From Microbacterium sp. CGR2 (GTDB taxonomy: Bacteria > Actinomycetota > Actinomycetes > Actinomycetales > Microbacteriaceae): a stretch of 64,000 nucleotides of DNA. Below the pieces are notes generated by a model that was not told where the DNA came from, ran no database searches, and saw only the letters and a list, made by a program, of their open reading frames with translations. The translations under genes were made by a program, and so were the position numbers. Shown here piece after piece: positions 8,930-15,859 of the stretch (within the stretch, counting starts at the first letter, position 1; each line of letters opens with the position of its first letter). The DNA is taken from assembly GCF_003626735.1 (NCBI RefSeq), contig NZ_RBHX01000001.1:1612001-1676000 (forward strand). The letters run 5' to 3'.

Positions 8930-9571
8930 ATGACAACTCTCGGAATCATCGGTGCAGGACACATCGGCAGCCAGATCGCGCGGATCGCGGTGGCGAACGG
9001 CTATGACGTGGTGATCGCCAACTCGCGAGGACCGGAGACACTTGCCGATCTCGTCGGCGAGCTCGGGGAGCGGGCGAAGGCCGCCACCGCGACAGAAGCC
9101 GCGGCCGCCGCAGACGTCGCCGTCGTGACGGTGCCGCTGCGCGCGATCGACCAGCTCCCCGCCGAGGAGCTCGCTGGCAAGATCGTCCTCGACACCAACA
9201 ACTACTATTTCGAGCGCGATGGACGGATCGAGGAGCTCGACAAGGGCGAGACCACCACGTCCGAACTGCTGCAGCGCCAGCTGCCCACGTCGAAGATCGC
9301 CAAGGCTTTCAACCACATCTATGCGTCCGAGATCACGACGGATGCGCTGCGGGCCGGAACGCCGAGCCGCCGCGCGCTGGCCACGGCCGGAGATGACCCC
9401 GAGGCGGTCGCCTTCGTCACTCGCTTCTACGACGAGGCAGGCTTCGACACGGTCAACGTCGGTCCGCTCAGCGAGTCGTGGCGAGTCGAGCGCGACCGGC
9501 CGGCGTACGTCATCCGACAGACGGCCGAGGAGCTCACGGCGAACGTCGCGAAGGCCAACCGCCTGCCCTGA
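8930..9571 (+). CDS. NADPH-dependent F420 reductase-like dinucleotide-binding protein
   Basis: A 213-residue Rossmann protein: GIIGAGHIGSQIA (residues 4-16) is the NAD(P)-binding loop, and NSRGPE (about 31-36), following the second beta strand, suggests NADP(H) preference. The layout (LDTNNYY, AFNHIYA) matches the COG2085 group, which includes F420H2:NADP oxidoreductase and short relatives of unknown role. Actinobacteria of this group may or may not make F420, so the cofactor is uncertain. A longer upstream reading frame exists, but the family N-terminus begins at this ATG. Confidence 0.82.
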   Translation: MTTLGIIGAGHIGSQIARIAVANGYDVVIANSRGPETLADLVGELGERAKAATATEAAAAADVAVVTVPLRAIDQLPAEELAGKIVLDTNNYYFERDGRIEELDKGETTTSELLQRQLPTSKIAKAFNHIYASEITTDALRAGTPSRRALATAGDDPEAVAFVTRFYDEAGFDTVNVGPLSESWRVERDRPAYVIRQTAEELTANVAKANRLP

Positions 9572-9598
9572 TCGACAGCCCCCCGCGCCCGCTGGGAT

Positions 9599-9611
9599 AC
9601 CAAAGCTTGGT
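9599..9611. promoter_or_regulatory. possible GntR operator palindrome
   Basis: ACCAA-AGC-TTGGT is an inverted repeat 30 nt upstream of the GntR gene, which suggests autoregulation. It is only a 5-bp repeat, so the call is tentative. Confidence 0.35.
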
Positions 9612-9641
9612 TAACCGCCGTTCAGGTGAGAGACTTCGGGG

Positions 9642-10301
9642 ATGACGGGGGCGGGGGCTACCGGCGAATTGGAGTCGGTCAGGGTGACGCGTATCCTGCG
9701 CGACGACATCGTCCTCGGGCGCCGCGTGCCCGGATCGCGACTGATCGAGCGCGAGATCGCCGCCCAACTGGACGTGTCGCGTCTTCCGGTTCGCGAGGCC
9801 ATACGCACGCTCGTCTCGGAGGGCGTCGTCGTGGCCCGCCCGCGCTCCTGGGCGGTGGTGCGGGAGTTCACACAGCGAGACCTTCAGGACTTCGCCGAGG
9901 TTCGCGAGTCGATCGAGACTCTCATCTTCGTGTTCGCGGCCGAACGTCACGATGAAGCCGGTATCGCGCGCCTCCGGAGCGTGTACGAGCGGGAGGCGGC
10001 CGCCGCCCGTACAGGCCATGTGGAGGCGGCCCGGCTCGCCGCGGGAGAGTTCCACGAAGTCGCCGCCGAACTCGCCGACAACGAGATGCTGTGCGAACTC
10101 ATCGGGGTGTTCGCGACCCGGCTGCGCTGGCTGTTCAGCCAGCACGACGACCTCGAGGCGATGGCTGAGGAGCACCGCGTCATCTTCGAAGCGATCGCCG
10201 CGAGAGACGCGGATGCGCTCCGCCGGATCGTGCCGCAGCATCTCGCCAGCGGCCAGGAAGCGGCGGTGCAACGTCTCGTGAGCAGCGAGATCGCGATCTG
10301 A
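9642..10301 (+). CDS. GntR-family regulator, FCD subfamily
   Basis: A 219-residue repressor-type protein. Residues 12-72 are the winged helix (RDDIVLGRRVPGSRL, then SRLPVREAIRTL, then a wing). Residues 80-210 are the all-alpha FCD ligand domain, with likely metal or ligand histidines in FHEV (about residue 127) and EEHRVI (about 176). FCD regulators usually respond to carboxylic acids. No catabolic genes are next to it; the gene upstream is the dinucleotide-binding protein on the same strand. Confidence 0.9.
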   Translation: MTGAGATGELESVRVTRILRDDIVLGRRVPGSRLIEREIAAQLDVSRLPVREAIRTLVSEGVVVARPRSWAVVREFTQRDLQDFAEVRESIETLIFVFAAERHDEAGIARLRSVYEREAAAARTGHVEAARLAAGEFHEVAAELADNEMLCELIGVFATRLRWLFSQHDDLEAMAEEHRVIFEAIAARDADALRRIVPQHLASGQEAAVQRLVSSEIAI

Positions 10302-10350
10302 CGTTCGCGGCTGACTCACGACCCACCCTCGATCGCGCCGCTCCCGGTTG

Positions 10351-10356
10351 TATATT
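10351..10356 (+). promoter_or_regulatory. -10 element TATATT for the coiled-coil/HExxH pair
   Basis: TATATT stands out in GC-rich DNA 50 nt before the ATG at 10406. The start itself has GGGGAG as its ribosome-binding site, so this would give a mRNA with a leader of about 40 nt. Confidence 0.4.
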
Positions 10357-10405
10357 GAGCACTTCGGAGTGGTTCCGGAGTTGTCGCCTTGCCCTGGGGA
10401 GCGAG

Positions 10406-10651
10406 ATGCGGGGTCTTGCTGTCGTCGTCGGAAGCCTGCTGCTGGTGGGCGGAGCCGCCCTCGTGGTGGTCGCCGACCAGGAGCGCACAGCCGCGGTCGC
10501 TGAAGTCCGCACCCAGATCGAGCAACTCGAGCAGAAGCTCGAAGGATCGCGCGGCGAGAATCTCGAGCTCGCGGAGCAGCTCACCGCTTTGCGGTCGCAG
10601 ATCGCGGAGCAGGGCGCCAAGCTCGCCGACACGACAGGGTTCCTCAAATGA
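10406..10651 (+). CDS. small membrane-anchored coiled-coil protein
   Basis: An 81-residue protein: a hydrophobic anchor at residues 3-23 (GLAVVVGSLLLVGGAALVVV), then a heptad-rich coiled coil up to about residue 75 (VRTQIEQLEQKLE and on). The ATG is chosen for the GGGGAG ribosome-binding site. The stop overlaps the next start (ATGA). Just after its anchor comes DQERTAAVAE, nearly identical to DQERTDAVAE at the same place in the next protein. I do not recognise a family. Confidence 0.75.
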   Translation: MRGLAVVVGSLLLVGGAALVVVADQERTAAVAEVRTQIEQLEQKLEGSRGENLELAEQLTALRSQIAEQGAKLADTTGFLK

Positions 10652-11520
10652 TCCGTCGCGTGATCGCGGTCACGGTCGCGACCACGGTGCTGCTCTCCGC
10701 GGGTATGGTCGCCCGGGCAGACGCCCTCGACCAGGAGCGAACGGATGCTGTCGCCGAGCTCACCGCCCTCGCGGGTCAGGTGCATGATGCGGCGCAGCGC
10801 ACGGACTATCTGACGGCATCCGTCGAACAGGCCGAGTGGGATGTGGCCGACCGGGAAGCAGTGCTCGCTTTGCGCCCCGCCTTCGTCGCGGAGGTGGGCG
10901 ACCTCGTCACTGCACTCGAGCTGGCCGAGGGGAAGATCTACACGGCTGCGCACCGAGCATCCGCGCTCTCCGCGCAACAGGCGGTCGTCGCCGAGAAGGG
11001 TGACCCCGACACGGTGACAGCAGCGACGGCCACGGTTCGGTCGCTCACTGCCAAGGTCTCCGCCGAGGTCACGTCCTGGGAGTCTGCGCAGGCGGCACAG
11101 AGCGCCGGACCCGGAGGCCCTGTCTTCACGACGAGCGGTCCGGACGGCTATGCCAGGGTTCGTGCGGCGCTCGACCTCGTCGGCGGGGGCGGAATCGGGC
11201 TCTACGAGTCGTCGTCCTGTGCCGGGGGAACCGCTCCGGCCTGCGCGAACAGCAACGGCTACATCAAGTACCGCGCGGACATCGCAGGCTGGAGCCCGGC
11301 GCGATTGAACTGGGCCATGGCGCATGAGCTCGCGCACATCTACCAGTTCCGGGTCTGGGGAGCATTGAACGCCTCGGGGGCATACGGGGCGATGTTCGGC
11401 GGCGACCCCGAGTTCCTGGCCAACTGCATGGCTGTGGTTCGCGGCTACCCGGGATCCGTGGGCTGCAACGGGGATCAGCAGGCCTGGGCGTCGGGAATCT
11501 GGGTCGGCGCAGTGCGGTGA
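10648..11520 (+). CDS. exported coiled-coil protein with HExxH metallopeptidase-like C-terminus
   Basis: A 290-residue exported protein: signal peptide (residues 1-25, cut near ARA-D), a helical coiled-coil region (27-145), then a compact C-terminal domain (160-290). That domain holds HELAH, the zinc-binding HExxH motif, and downstream a DPEFLANC segment whose Glu could be the third ligand, as in gluzincins. Four cysteines (SSSCAG, APACAN, ANCMAV, VGCNGD) suggest disulfides. It is coupled to the preceding small coiled-coil gene. A peptidase role is inferred from the motif only. Confidence 0.78.
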   Translation: MIRRVIAVTVATTVLLSAGMVARADALDQERTDAVAELTALAGQVHDAAQRTDYLTASVEQAEWDVADREAVLALRPAFVAEVGDLVTALELAEGKIYTAAHRASALSAQQAVVAEKGDPDTVTAATATVRSLTAKVSAEVTSWESAQAAQSAGPGGPVFTTSGPDGYARVRAALDLVGGGGIGLYESSSCAGGTAPACANSNGYIKYRADIAGWSPARLNWAMAHELAHIYQFRVWGALNASGAYGAMFGGDPEFLANCMAVVRGYPGSVGCNGDQQAWASGIWVGAVR

Positions 11521-11653
11521 TATCCCGCGACGCGGCGCACCGAAACGATGCACCGGGCGACGAATGTCGGATGCAGAGGGCAATGTTGTCCGGGGCAATC
11601 TGCCCCACACTGCGCCCGAGTGATACCGGTACGCTCGAAGTGAGGAGGTGGCC

Positions 11654-12238
11654 GTGGGACGAACAGCTGATGCCGTCGCCGAAGGCGTTGCGATCGCGAC
11701 AGCTGCTGCGCGCCTCTCTCTCAAGAACCGCATCCTGGTGGGAACCATCGCCGAGAACGGTGTCTTCGACATCGACACGTACATCGCGATCGCTCGGGAT
11801 GCACTCGGAGCGATGGCCGCCGAATCGGAAGACGCGGCCACCACGGTGACGGCTCTGCGCAAGCGCGCCCGTGGCCGGCATTCCGACCCTGTGGGCACGC
11901 ACGACTACCGCGACCGCGATGTGCGCAACCTCCGCCGACGCGCCAAGCAGTCCGCAGGGGTCGCTGCTCGGCTTCGCGAGATCATGGAGGATCGGGAGCA
12001 GCTCAGCCGAATCGTCGAGGAAGCGCGGGAGGCGGCGTGGGCCGATGTGCGCCACAATCTCGATCGCCGTCTGTACGTCGAAGGCATGCGGCCCGACCAG
12101 GATCCGGACTACAACCGGATGCGCGAGGCGCGGATGCAGGCGCTCCGGCTGGTCGACCTGCAGGCGCTGTCCTCGGAGCGGCGGGCGCGAGCCAAACGGC
12201 TCAAGAAACAGGACAAGGGTGGCGACAACGACGGCTGA
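11654..12238 (+). CDS. conserved hypothetical protein (charged, helical)
   Basis: A 194-residue soluble protein with an N-terminal small-residue helix region (ADAVAEGVAIATAAARLS) and a strongly charged alpha-helical remainder rich in Arg/Glu, ending in a basic-acidic tail (KRLKKQDKGGDNDG). I recognise it only as a conserved actinobacterial protein of unknown function. The start was set at GTG 11654 because AGGAGG (11643-11648) lies 5 nt upstream; the in-frame GTG at 11648 overlaps that ribosome-binding site and is less likely. It is followed by tRNA-Arg. Confidence 0.75.
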   Translation: MGRTADAVAEGVAIATAAARLSLKNRILVGTIAENGVFDIDTYIAIARDALGAMAAESEDAATTVTALRKRARGRHSDPVGTHDYRDRDVRNLRRRAKQSAGVAARLREIMEDREQLSRIVEEAREAAWADVRHNLDRRLYVEGMRPDQDPDYNRMREARMQALRLVDLQALSSERRARAKRLKKQDKGGDNDG

Positions 12239-12276
12239 CTCGTCGTTTCGCAATCCGCTCAGGACTGTTGTAGGCT

Positions 12277-12282
12277 TATCGT
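12277..12282 (+). promoter_or_regulatory. possible -10 element of tRNA-Arg
   Basis: TATCGT lies 33 nt before the tRNA 5' end; no convincing -35 is seen. Confidence 0.35.
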
Positions 12283-12315
12283 CGGCCCGCTGAGCGATAT
12301 CGCATCGCGAGTCAT

Positions 12316-12388
12316 GCGCCTCTAGCTCAATGGATAGAGCATCTGACTACGGATCAGAAGGTTGGGGGTTCGAGTCCCTCGAGGCGCA
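12316..12388 (+). tRNA. tRNA-Arg (anticodon ACG)
   Basis: A complete cloverleaf: acceptor GCGCCTC pairs with GAGGCGC; the D-loop contains AGCTCAATGGATAGAGC; the anticodon stem-loop CTGACTACGGATCAG carries ACG (read as ICG, decoding CGU/CGC/CGA); the T-arm contains GGTTCGAGTCC. The discriminator base is A at 12388 and CCA is not encoded. No repeat of its 3' end is seen nearby, so it is not an occupied integration site in this window. Confidence 0.97.
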
Positions 12389-12409
12389 CACTGTGTTGAG
12401 ACAGTACAG

Positions 12410-12439
12410 AACCCCCGTCGCGAAAGCGGCGGGGGTTTT
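12410..12439. terminator. bidirectional terminator between tRNA-Arg and LysR
   Basis: AACCCCCGTCGC and GCGGCGGGGGTT form a 12-bp stem (one G-U pair) around a GAAA tetraloop, followed by a T-run. It serves the tRNA and, on the other strand, the end of the LysR gene. Confidence 0.9.
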
Positions 12440-12446
12440 GCTTTGA

Positions 12447-13376
12447 CTACAACAGGCTGGTGATGGCCGGATCCCGCCGCGCGACCTCCGCCGCCGTCGA
12501 CACGATGATGCGCCGCATTTCGGCGACGGCAACCGCGGGAGTGACATCGGAGCGGTGCGCCAGGCTGACGGTGCGCGACATCATCGGATGAGACAGGCGA
12601 ACCGAGCGGAGGGCGGGTTGGTCGAGAAGCACCATCGCCGGCACCACCGCCACGCCGAGCCCGCGCTCGACGAACCGGAGCACGGCATCCATCTCGCCCC
12701 CTTCCAGCACGGGTGTCGGATTCAGGCCGGCGCTGCGGAAGGCGGCATCCGTCGTCGCCCGCAGCTCATAGCTCTCGTCGAGGGCGATCAACGGCAGCGT
12801 GGCGAGATGCTCCATGCCGATGGCGGGTGTCACGGCGATCGGCGCGCGCGCGGCTGAGGACACGACCACGAGCTCTTCAGCCAGCAACGGCGTGCTGGTC
12901 AGGCTGACCCCTGCCGGAGTCGGACCCTCGGAGGCGGTGATGAGGGCGATGTCGACGGCGCCGACCGCCAGCTGCTCGACCAGCCGCCGAGACCCGCTCT
13001 CGGTCAGATGAAGGTCGACGTCGGGATGAGCCGTGTGGAACGAGCTGAGCGCCTCGGCGACCAGGCTGATGCACAGCGTCGGGGGAGCACCCAGCCGCAC
13101 ACGTCCCCGTCGGAGCCCGGCGAGTTCGCCCATCTCGTCGCGGATGGCTTCGGCCTCGGCGAGCATCCGCTGAGCCCGGGGAAGAAGGGTCTCGCCCGCG
13201 GACGTCAGCGCGATGTGACCGCGCGCGCGGTGGAAGAGCTCGGCGCCGAGCTCGCGTTCGAGGGTGGAGATCTGACGGCTCAGCGAGGGCTGGGCCAGAT
13301 GAAGGTGCTCGGACGCCCGGGTGAAGTGGCCGAGGCGAGCGACTTCCACGAAGCCGCGAAGCTGCTCGAGGTTCAT
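12447..13376 (-). CDS. LysR-family transcriptional regulator
   Basis: A 309-residue LTTR. Residues 1-60 are the winged helix-turn-helix (LRGFVEVARLGHFTRASEHL, then LSRQISTLERELGAELFHR). Residues 90-300 form the periplasmic-binding-protein-like effector domain. It is divergent from the flavoprotein gene at 13447, the classic LTTR arrangement, so that gene is its probable target. TAGACT lies exactly 6 nt before its ATG, suggesting a leaderless mRNA. Confidence 0.92.
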   Translation of the reverse strand: MNLEQLRGFVEVARLGHFTRASEHLHLAQPSLSRQISTLERELGAELFHRARGHIALTSAGETLLPRAQRMLAEAEAIRDEMGELAGLRRGRVRLGAPPTLCISLVAEALSSFHTAHPDVDLHLTESGSRRLVEQLAVGAVDIALITASEGPTPAGVSLTSTPLLAEELVVVSSAARAPIAVTPAIGMEHLATLPLIALDESYELRATTDAAFRSAGLNPTPVLEGGEMDAVLRFVERGLGVAVVPAMVLLDQPALRSVRLSHPMMSRTVSLAHRSDVTPAVAVAEMRRIIVSTAAEVARRDPAITSLL

Positions 13377-13446
13377 GCCGCTAGTCTATCGATACCAGAG
13401 GGATAATGCATTGGAGTTATCGGCCCCGGGTTCGTAGCGTGGACGC
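13377..13446. promoter_or_regulatory. divergent LysR/flavoprotein promoter with LTTR-like operator
   Basis: Between the two ATGs lie TAGACT (13383-13388, minus strand) and TAGCGT (13435-13440, plus strand), each 6 nt from its start codon. GATAA at 13402-13406 and TTATC at 13417-13421 form an inverted repeat with a 10-nt spacer, the size of a LysR T-N11-A site. A further palindrome TATCGATA lies at 13387-13394, overlapping the regulator's own -10. Confidence 0.6.
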
Positions 13447-15177
13447 ATGAGCTCACGCGAACGGCAGGTCTCCACCACGGTCCTCGTCATCGGCACCGGC
13501 GGGTCCGGCCTGCGGGCCGCCATCGAGGTCGCCGAACACGGCATCGACGTCCTCGCCGTCGGCAAACGCCCGCGGCAAGACGCCCATACATCCCTCGCGG
13601 CGGGCGGAATCAACGCGGCCCTCGGAACGATGGACGCCGACGACAGTTGGCAGCAGCATGCAGCGGACACCATCAAAGAGAGCTATCTGCTCGCCAACCC
13701 GCACACCGTCGAGATCGTGACGCAGGGCGCAGAGCGCGGCATCCGCGATCTCGAGCGCTGGGGCATGGAGTTCGCGAGGGAAGACGACGGACGCATCTCA
13801 CAGCGCTTCTTCGGCGCCCACACCTTCCGGCGCACCGCCTTCGCCGGTGACTACACGGGGCTCGAGATCCAGCGCACGCTCGTGCGCAAGGCCGAGCAGC
13901 TCGAGGTGCCGATCCTCGACCACATCTACATCACGCGCCTGCTCGTGCGCGACAACGTGGTGTTCGGTGCCTATGGCTTCGACCAGTCCGACGGCACGCG
14001 GTACCTCATCCATGCGGATGCGGTGATCCTCGCCGCCGGAGGCCACAATCGCATCTGGCGACGCACGTCCTCGCGCCGTGACGAGAACACCGGCGACTCC
14101 TTCCGCCTCGCCGTCGACGCGGGGGCCCGACTGCGCGACCCCGAGCTCGTGCAGTTCCATCCCTCGGGCATCATCGAGCCGGAGAACGCCGCCGGCACAC
14201 TGATCTCCGAGGCGGCGCGCGGCGAAGGCGGCATCCTGCGCAACGCGCTCGGCGAACGGTTCATGGACAAGTACGACCCGGAGCGGATGGAGTTGTCGAC
14301 GCGTGACCGCGTCGCGCTCGCCGCATACACGGAGATCAAGGAAGGGCGTGGCACCGAGAACGGGGGAGTCTGGCTCGACGTGTCGCACCTCCCGCGAGAG
14401 ACGATCATGACGAGGCTGCCGCGGGTCTATCAGACGATGATGGAACTGCAGATGCGCGACATCACCACCGACGCCATCGAGATCGCACCCACCGCGCACT
14501 ACTCGATGGGCGGCGTGTGGGTGCGTCCCGAAGATCACCAGACCGATGTCGAGGGACTGTACGCGATCGGTGAGGCCTCGAGCGGATTGCACGGCGCGAA
14601 CCGGCTCGGCGGGAACTCGCTCATCGAGCTGCTCGTCTACGGCCGCGTCGTCGGGCAGGCCGCTATGGCGCATGCCGCCGGGTTGGACGCGCAGCGGCGC
14701 TCCGCGGAAGCGGTGTCGGCCGCGCGCGCGGAGATAGACGGCCTCCTCGCTGCCGACGGCCGAGAGAATGTGCGAGCCCTGCAGCGAGCGATCCGCAACC
14801 TGATGACCGACTACGCCGGGGTGGTGCGATCCGAGGACGGTCTGCTCGCGGGCCTCGCCGACCTCGACATGATCGAGGGGCGGATGGAGGACATCGGCAT
14901 CCATCCCGACATCGCGGGGTTCCAGGATCTCGCACACGCGTTCGACCTGAAGGCGTCCGCGCTCGCCGCTCGGGCGACGCTCGAGGCCGCGCTGGAGCGT
15001 CGAGAGACCCGCGGGTGCCACAACCGCAGCGACTTCCCCGACACGGATCCGACCCTGCAGGTGAACCTCGTCTGGTCGCCGCGCGGAGGAGTGACCCGTG
15101 AGGAGATCCCGGCGGTCTCCGCGGAGATCGCTGAACTCATGCGCGAGGTCGACACCGAAGGCAAGCTCGTCGAGTGA
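13447..15177 (+). CDS. fumarate reductase/succinate dehydrogenase-type FAD flavoprotein (possibly L-aspartate oxidase-like)
   Basis: A 576-residue soluble flavoenzyme. The FAD-binding loop is VLVIGTGGSGLRAA (residues 12-25), with TSLAAGGINAA (48-58) typical of the fumarate reductase/aspartate oxidase family. Active-site residues are in place: H238 (FHPSG), R258 (EAARGEGG) and H351 (HYSMGG). The C-terminal domain carries RETRGCHNRSDFP, the usual family ending. No iron-sulfur or membrane subunit genes are adjacent, and nadA/nadC are absent too, so a stand-alone reductase or oxidase acting on a small dicarboxylate is more likely than a respiratory complex. It is probably controlled by the divergent LysR protein. 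Confidence 0.88.
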   Translation: MSSRERQVSTTVLVIGTGGSGLRAAIEVAEHGIDVLAVGKRPRQDAHTSLAAGGINAALGTMDADDSWQQHAADTIKESYLLANPHTVEIVTQGAERGIRDLERWGMEFAREDDGRISQRFFGAHTFRRTAFAGDYTGLEIQRTLVRKAEQLEVPILDHIYITRLLVRDNVVFGAYGFDQSDGTRYLIHADAVILAAGGHNRIWRRTSSRRDENTGDSFRLAVDAGARLRDPELVQFHPSGIIEPENAAGTLISEAARGEGGILRNALGERFMDKYDPERMELSTRDRVALAAYTEIKEGRGTENGGVWLDVSHLPRETIMTRLPRVYQTMMELQMRDITTDAIEIAPTAHYSMGGVWVRPEDHQTDVEGLYAIGEASSGLHGANRLGGNSLIELLVYGRVVGQAAMAHAAGLDAQRRSAEAVSAARAEIDGLLAADGRENVRALQRAIRNLMTDYAGVVRSEDGLLAGLADLDMIEGRMEDIGIHPDIAGFQDLAHAFDLKASALAARATLEAALERRETRGCHNRSDFPDTDPTLQVNLVWSPRGGVTREEIPAVSAEIAELMREVDTEGKLVE

Positions 15178-15178
15178 C

Positions 15179-15312
15179 GGGCTGCGCTTTCCGGTTGCGG
15201 TTTCTGCCGGGGCTGCGCTTTCCGGTCGCAGTTTCTGCCGCGCTTAGACCCGCAGCACGGCAAGAACTGCGACCGGAACGGTGCTGGGTGGCAAGAACTG
15301 CGACCGGAACGG
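15179..15312. repeat. dispersed hairpin repeat, copy A, with doubled arms
   Basis: Two 31-bp direct repeats (15179-15209 and 15210-15240, each containing TTTCCGGTYGCRGTTTCTG) are followed by two copies of the inverted sequence (15259-15281 and 15290-15312, containing CAAGAACTGCGACCGGAACG), also 31 bp apart. The transcript can fold into a long double hairpin. It fills the space between two convergent genes. Related copies lie at 37448, 52081 and 60733. Confidence 0.85.
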
Positions 15313-15325
15313 CGTGGCCGCGGGC

Positions 15326-15706
15326 TCAGTCGGCCGTGGCATCCTCGTCGATCTGCGGCTGACCGATGACCCCGATGCCTACAGCCTCGTGGTCGGGTTC
15401 GCCCTCTTGGCGCGAAGGAGCTTTCGGCTCATCGCCCGGATCCTTCTCGGTGCTGGGTTCCTCGAGCTCTTCGTTGCTCGGGACCTCGTTCGGCGCGGCC
15501 TCTTCCGGCGACTCCGCCTGCTCCGGGGTCTCGGCCTGGTCTGCGGCCTGCGTCTGCTCAGGGGCCTGCGCCTCGCTGCCGGAGTGGACCTGCTCAGGGG
15601 TGAGCGCGTTCACCTCTCCGGCATCTGCGCCTGGCGTGGGCGTCGGTACCGCGGTCTGTCCGGTGGTGTCCTGATCCGGCGCGTTCTGCTGCGTGTTGTC
15701 GCTCAT
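15326..15706 (-). CDS. small acidic, intrinsically disordered protein
   Basis: A 126-residue protein made mostly of Glu, Pro, Gln, Ala, Asp and Thr, with repeats of the AxxPEQxxAxxxEQAE kind in the middle and almost no hydrophobic residues until VGIGVIGQPQ near the end. No signal peptide or domain is seen. The ATG has GGAAAGGG upstream. It is convergent with the flavoprotein and separated from it by the hairpin repeat. Function unknown. Confidence 0.75.
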   Translation of the reverse strand: MSDNTQQNAPDQDTTGQTAVPTPTPGADAGEVNALTPEQVHSGSEAQAPEQTQAADQAETPEQAESPEEAAPNEVPSNEELEEPSTEKDPGDEPKAPSRQEGEPDHEAVGIGVIGQPQIDEDATAD

Positions 15707-15847
15707 GACCGTCCCTTTCCTGTCGTCGAAACCAGGATCGCGCCGCGACCCGCGTGAGGGTAGGGGCTTGACGCGCGGGCCACAGCGGATCAACGACGCC
15801 GACGGCCGTCGAGTTAATGTCGATGAACCGAATGGGGAAATGCGGCG

Positions 15848-15853
15848 TAGCCT
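15848..15853 (+). promoter_or_regulatory. -10 element TAGCCT that sets the sdaA start
   Basis: TAGCCT lies 6 nt before GTG 15860 and 3 nt before the adjacent GTG 15857. The 6-nt spacing is shared by ten other genes here, which favours 15860. Confidence 0.55.
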
Positions 15854-15859
15854 GGAGTG

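Noticed and set aside
12316..12388. tRNA-Arg as an integration site for a mobile element
   Set aside because: No repeat of the tRNA 3' end and no integrase gene are seen; ordinary genes lie on both sides.
15179..15312. Possible short CRISPR array (31-bp direct repeats)
   Set aside because: The direct repeats abut each other with no spacers, and the second pair is the inverse of the first. No cas genes are near.
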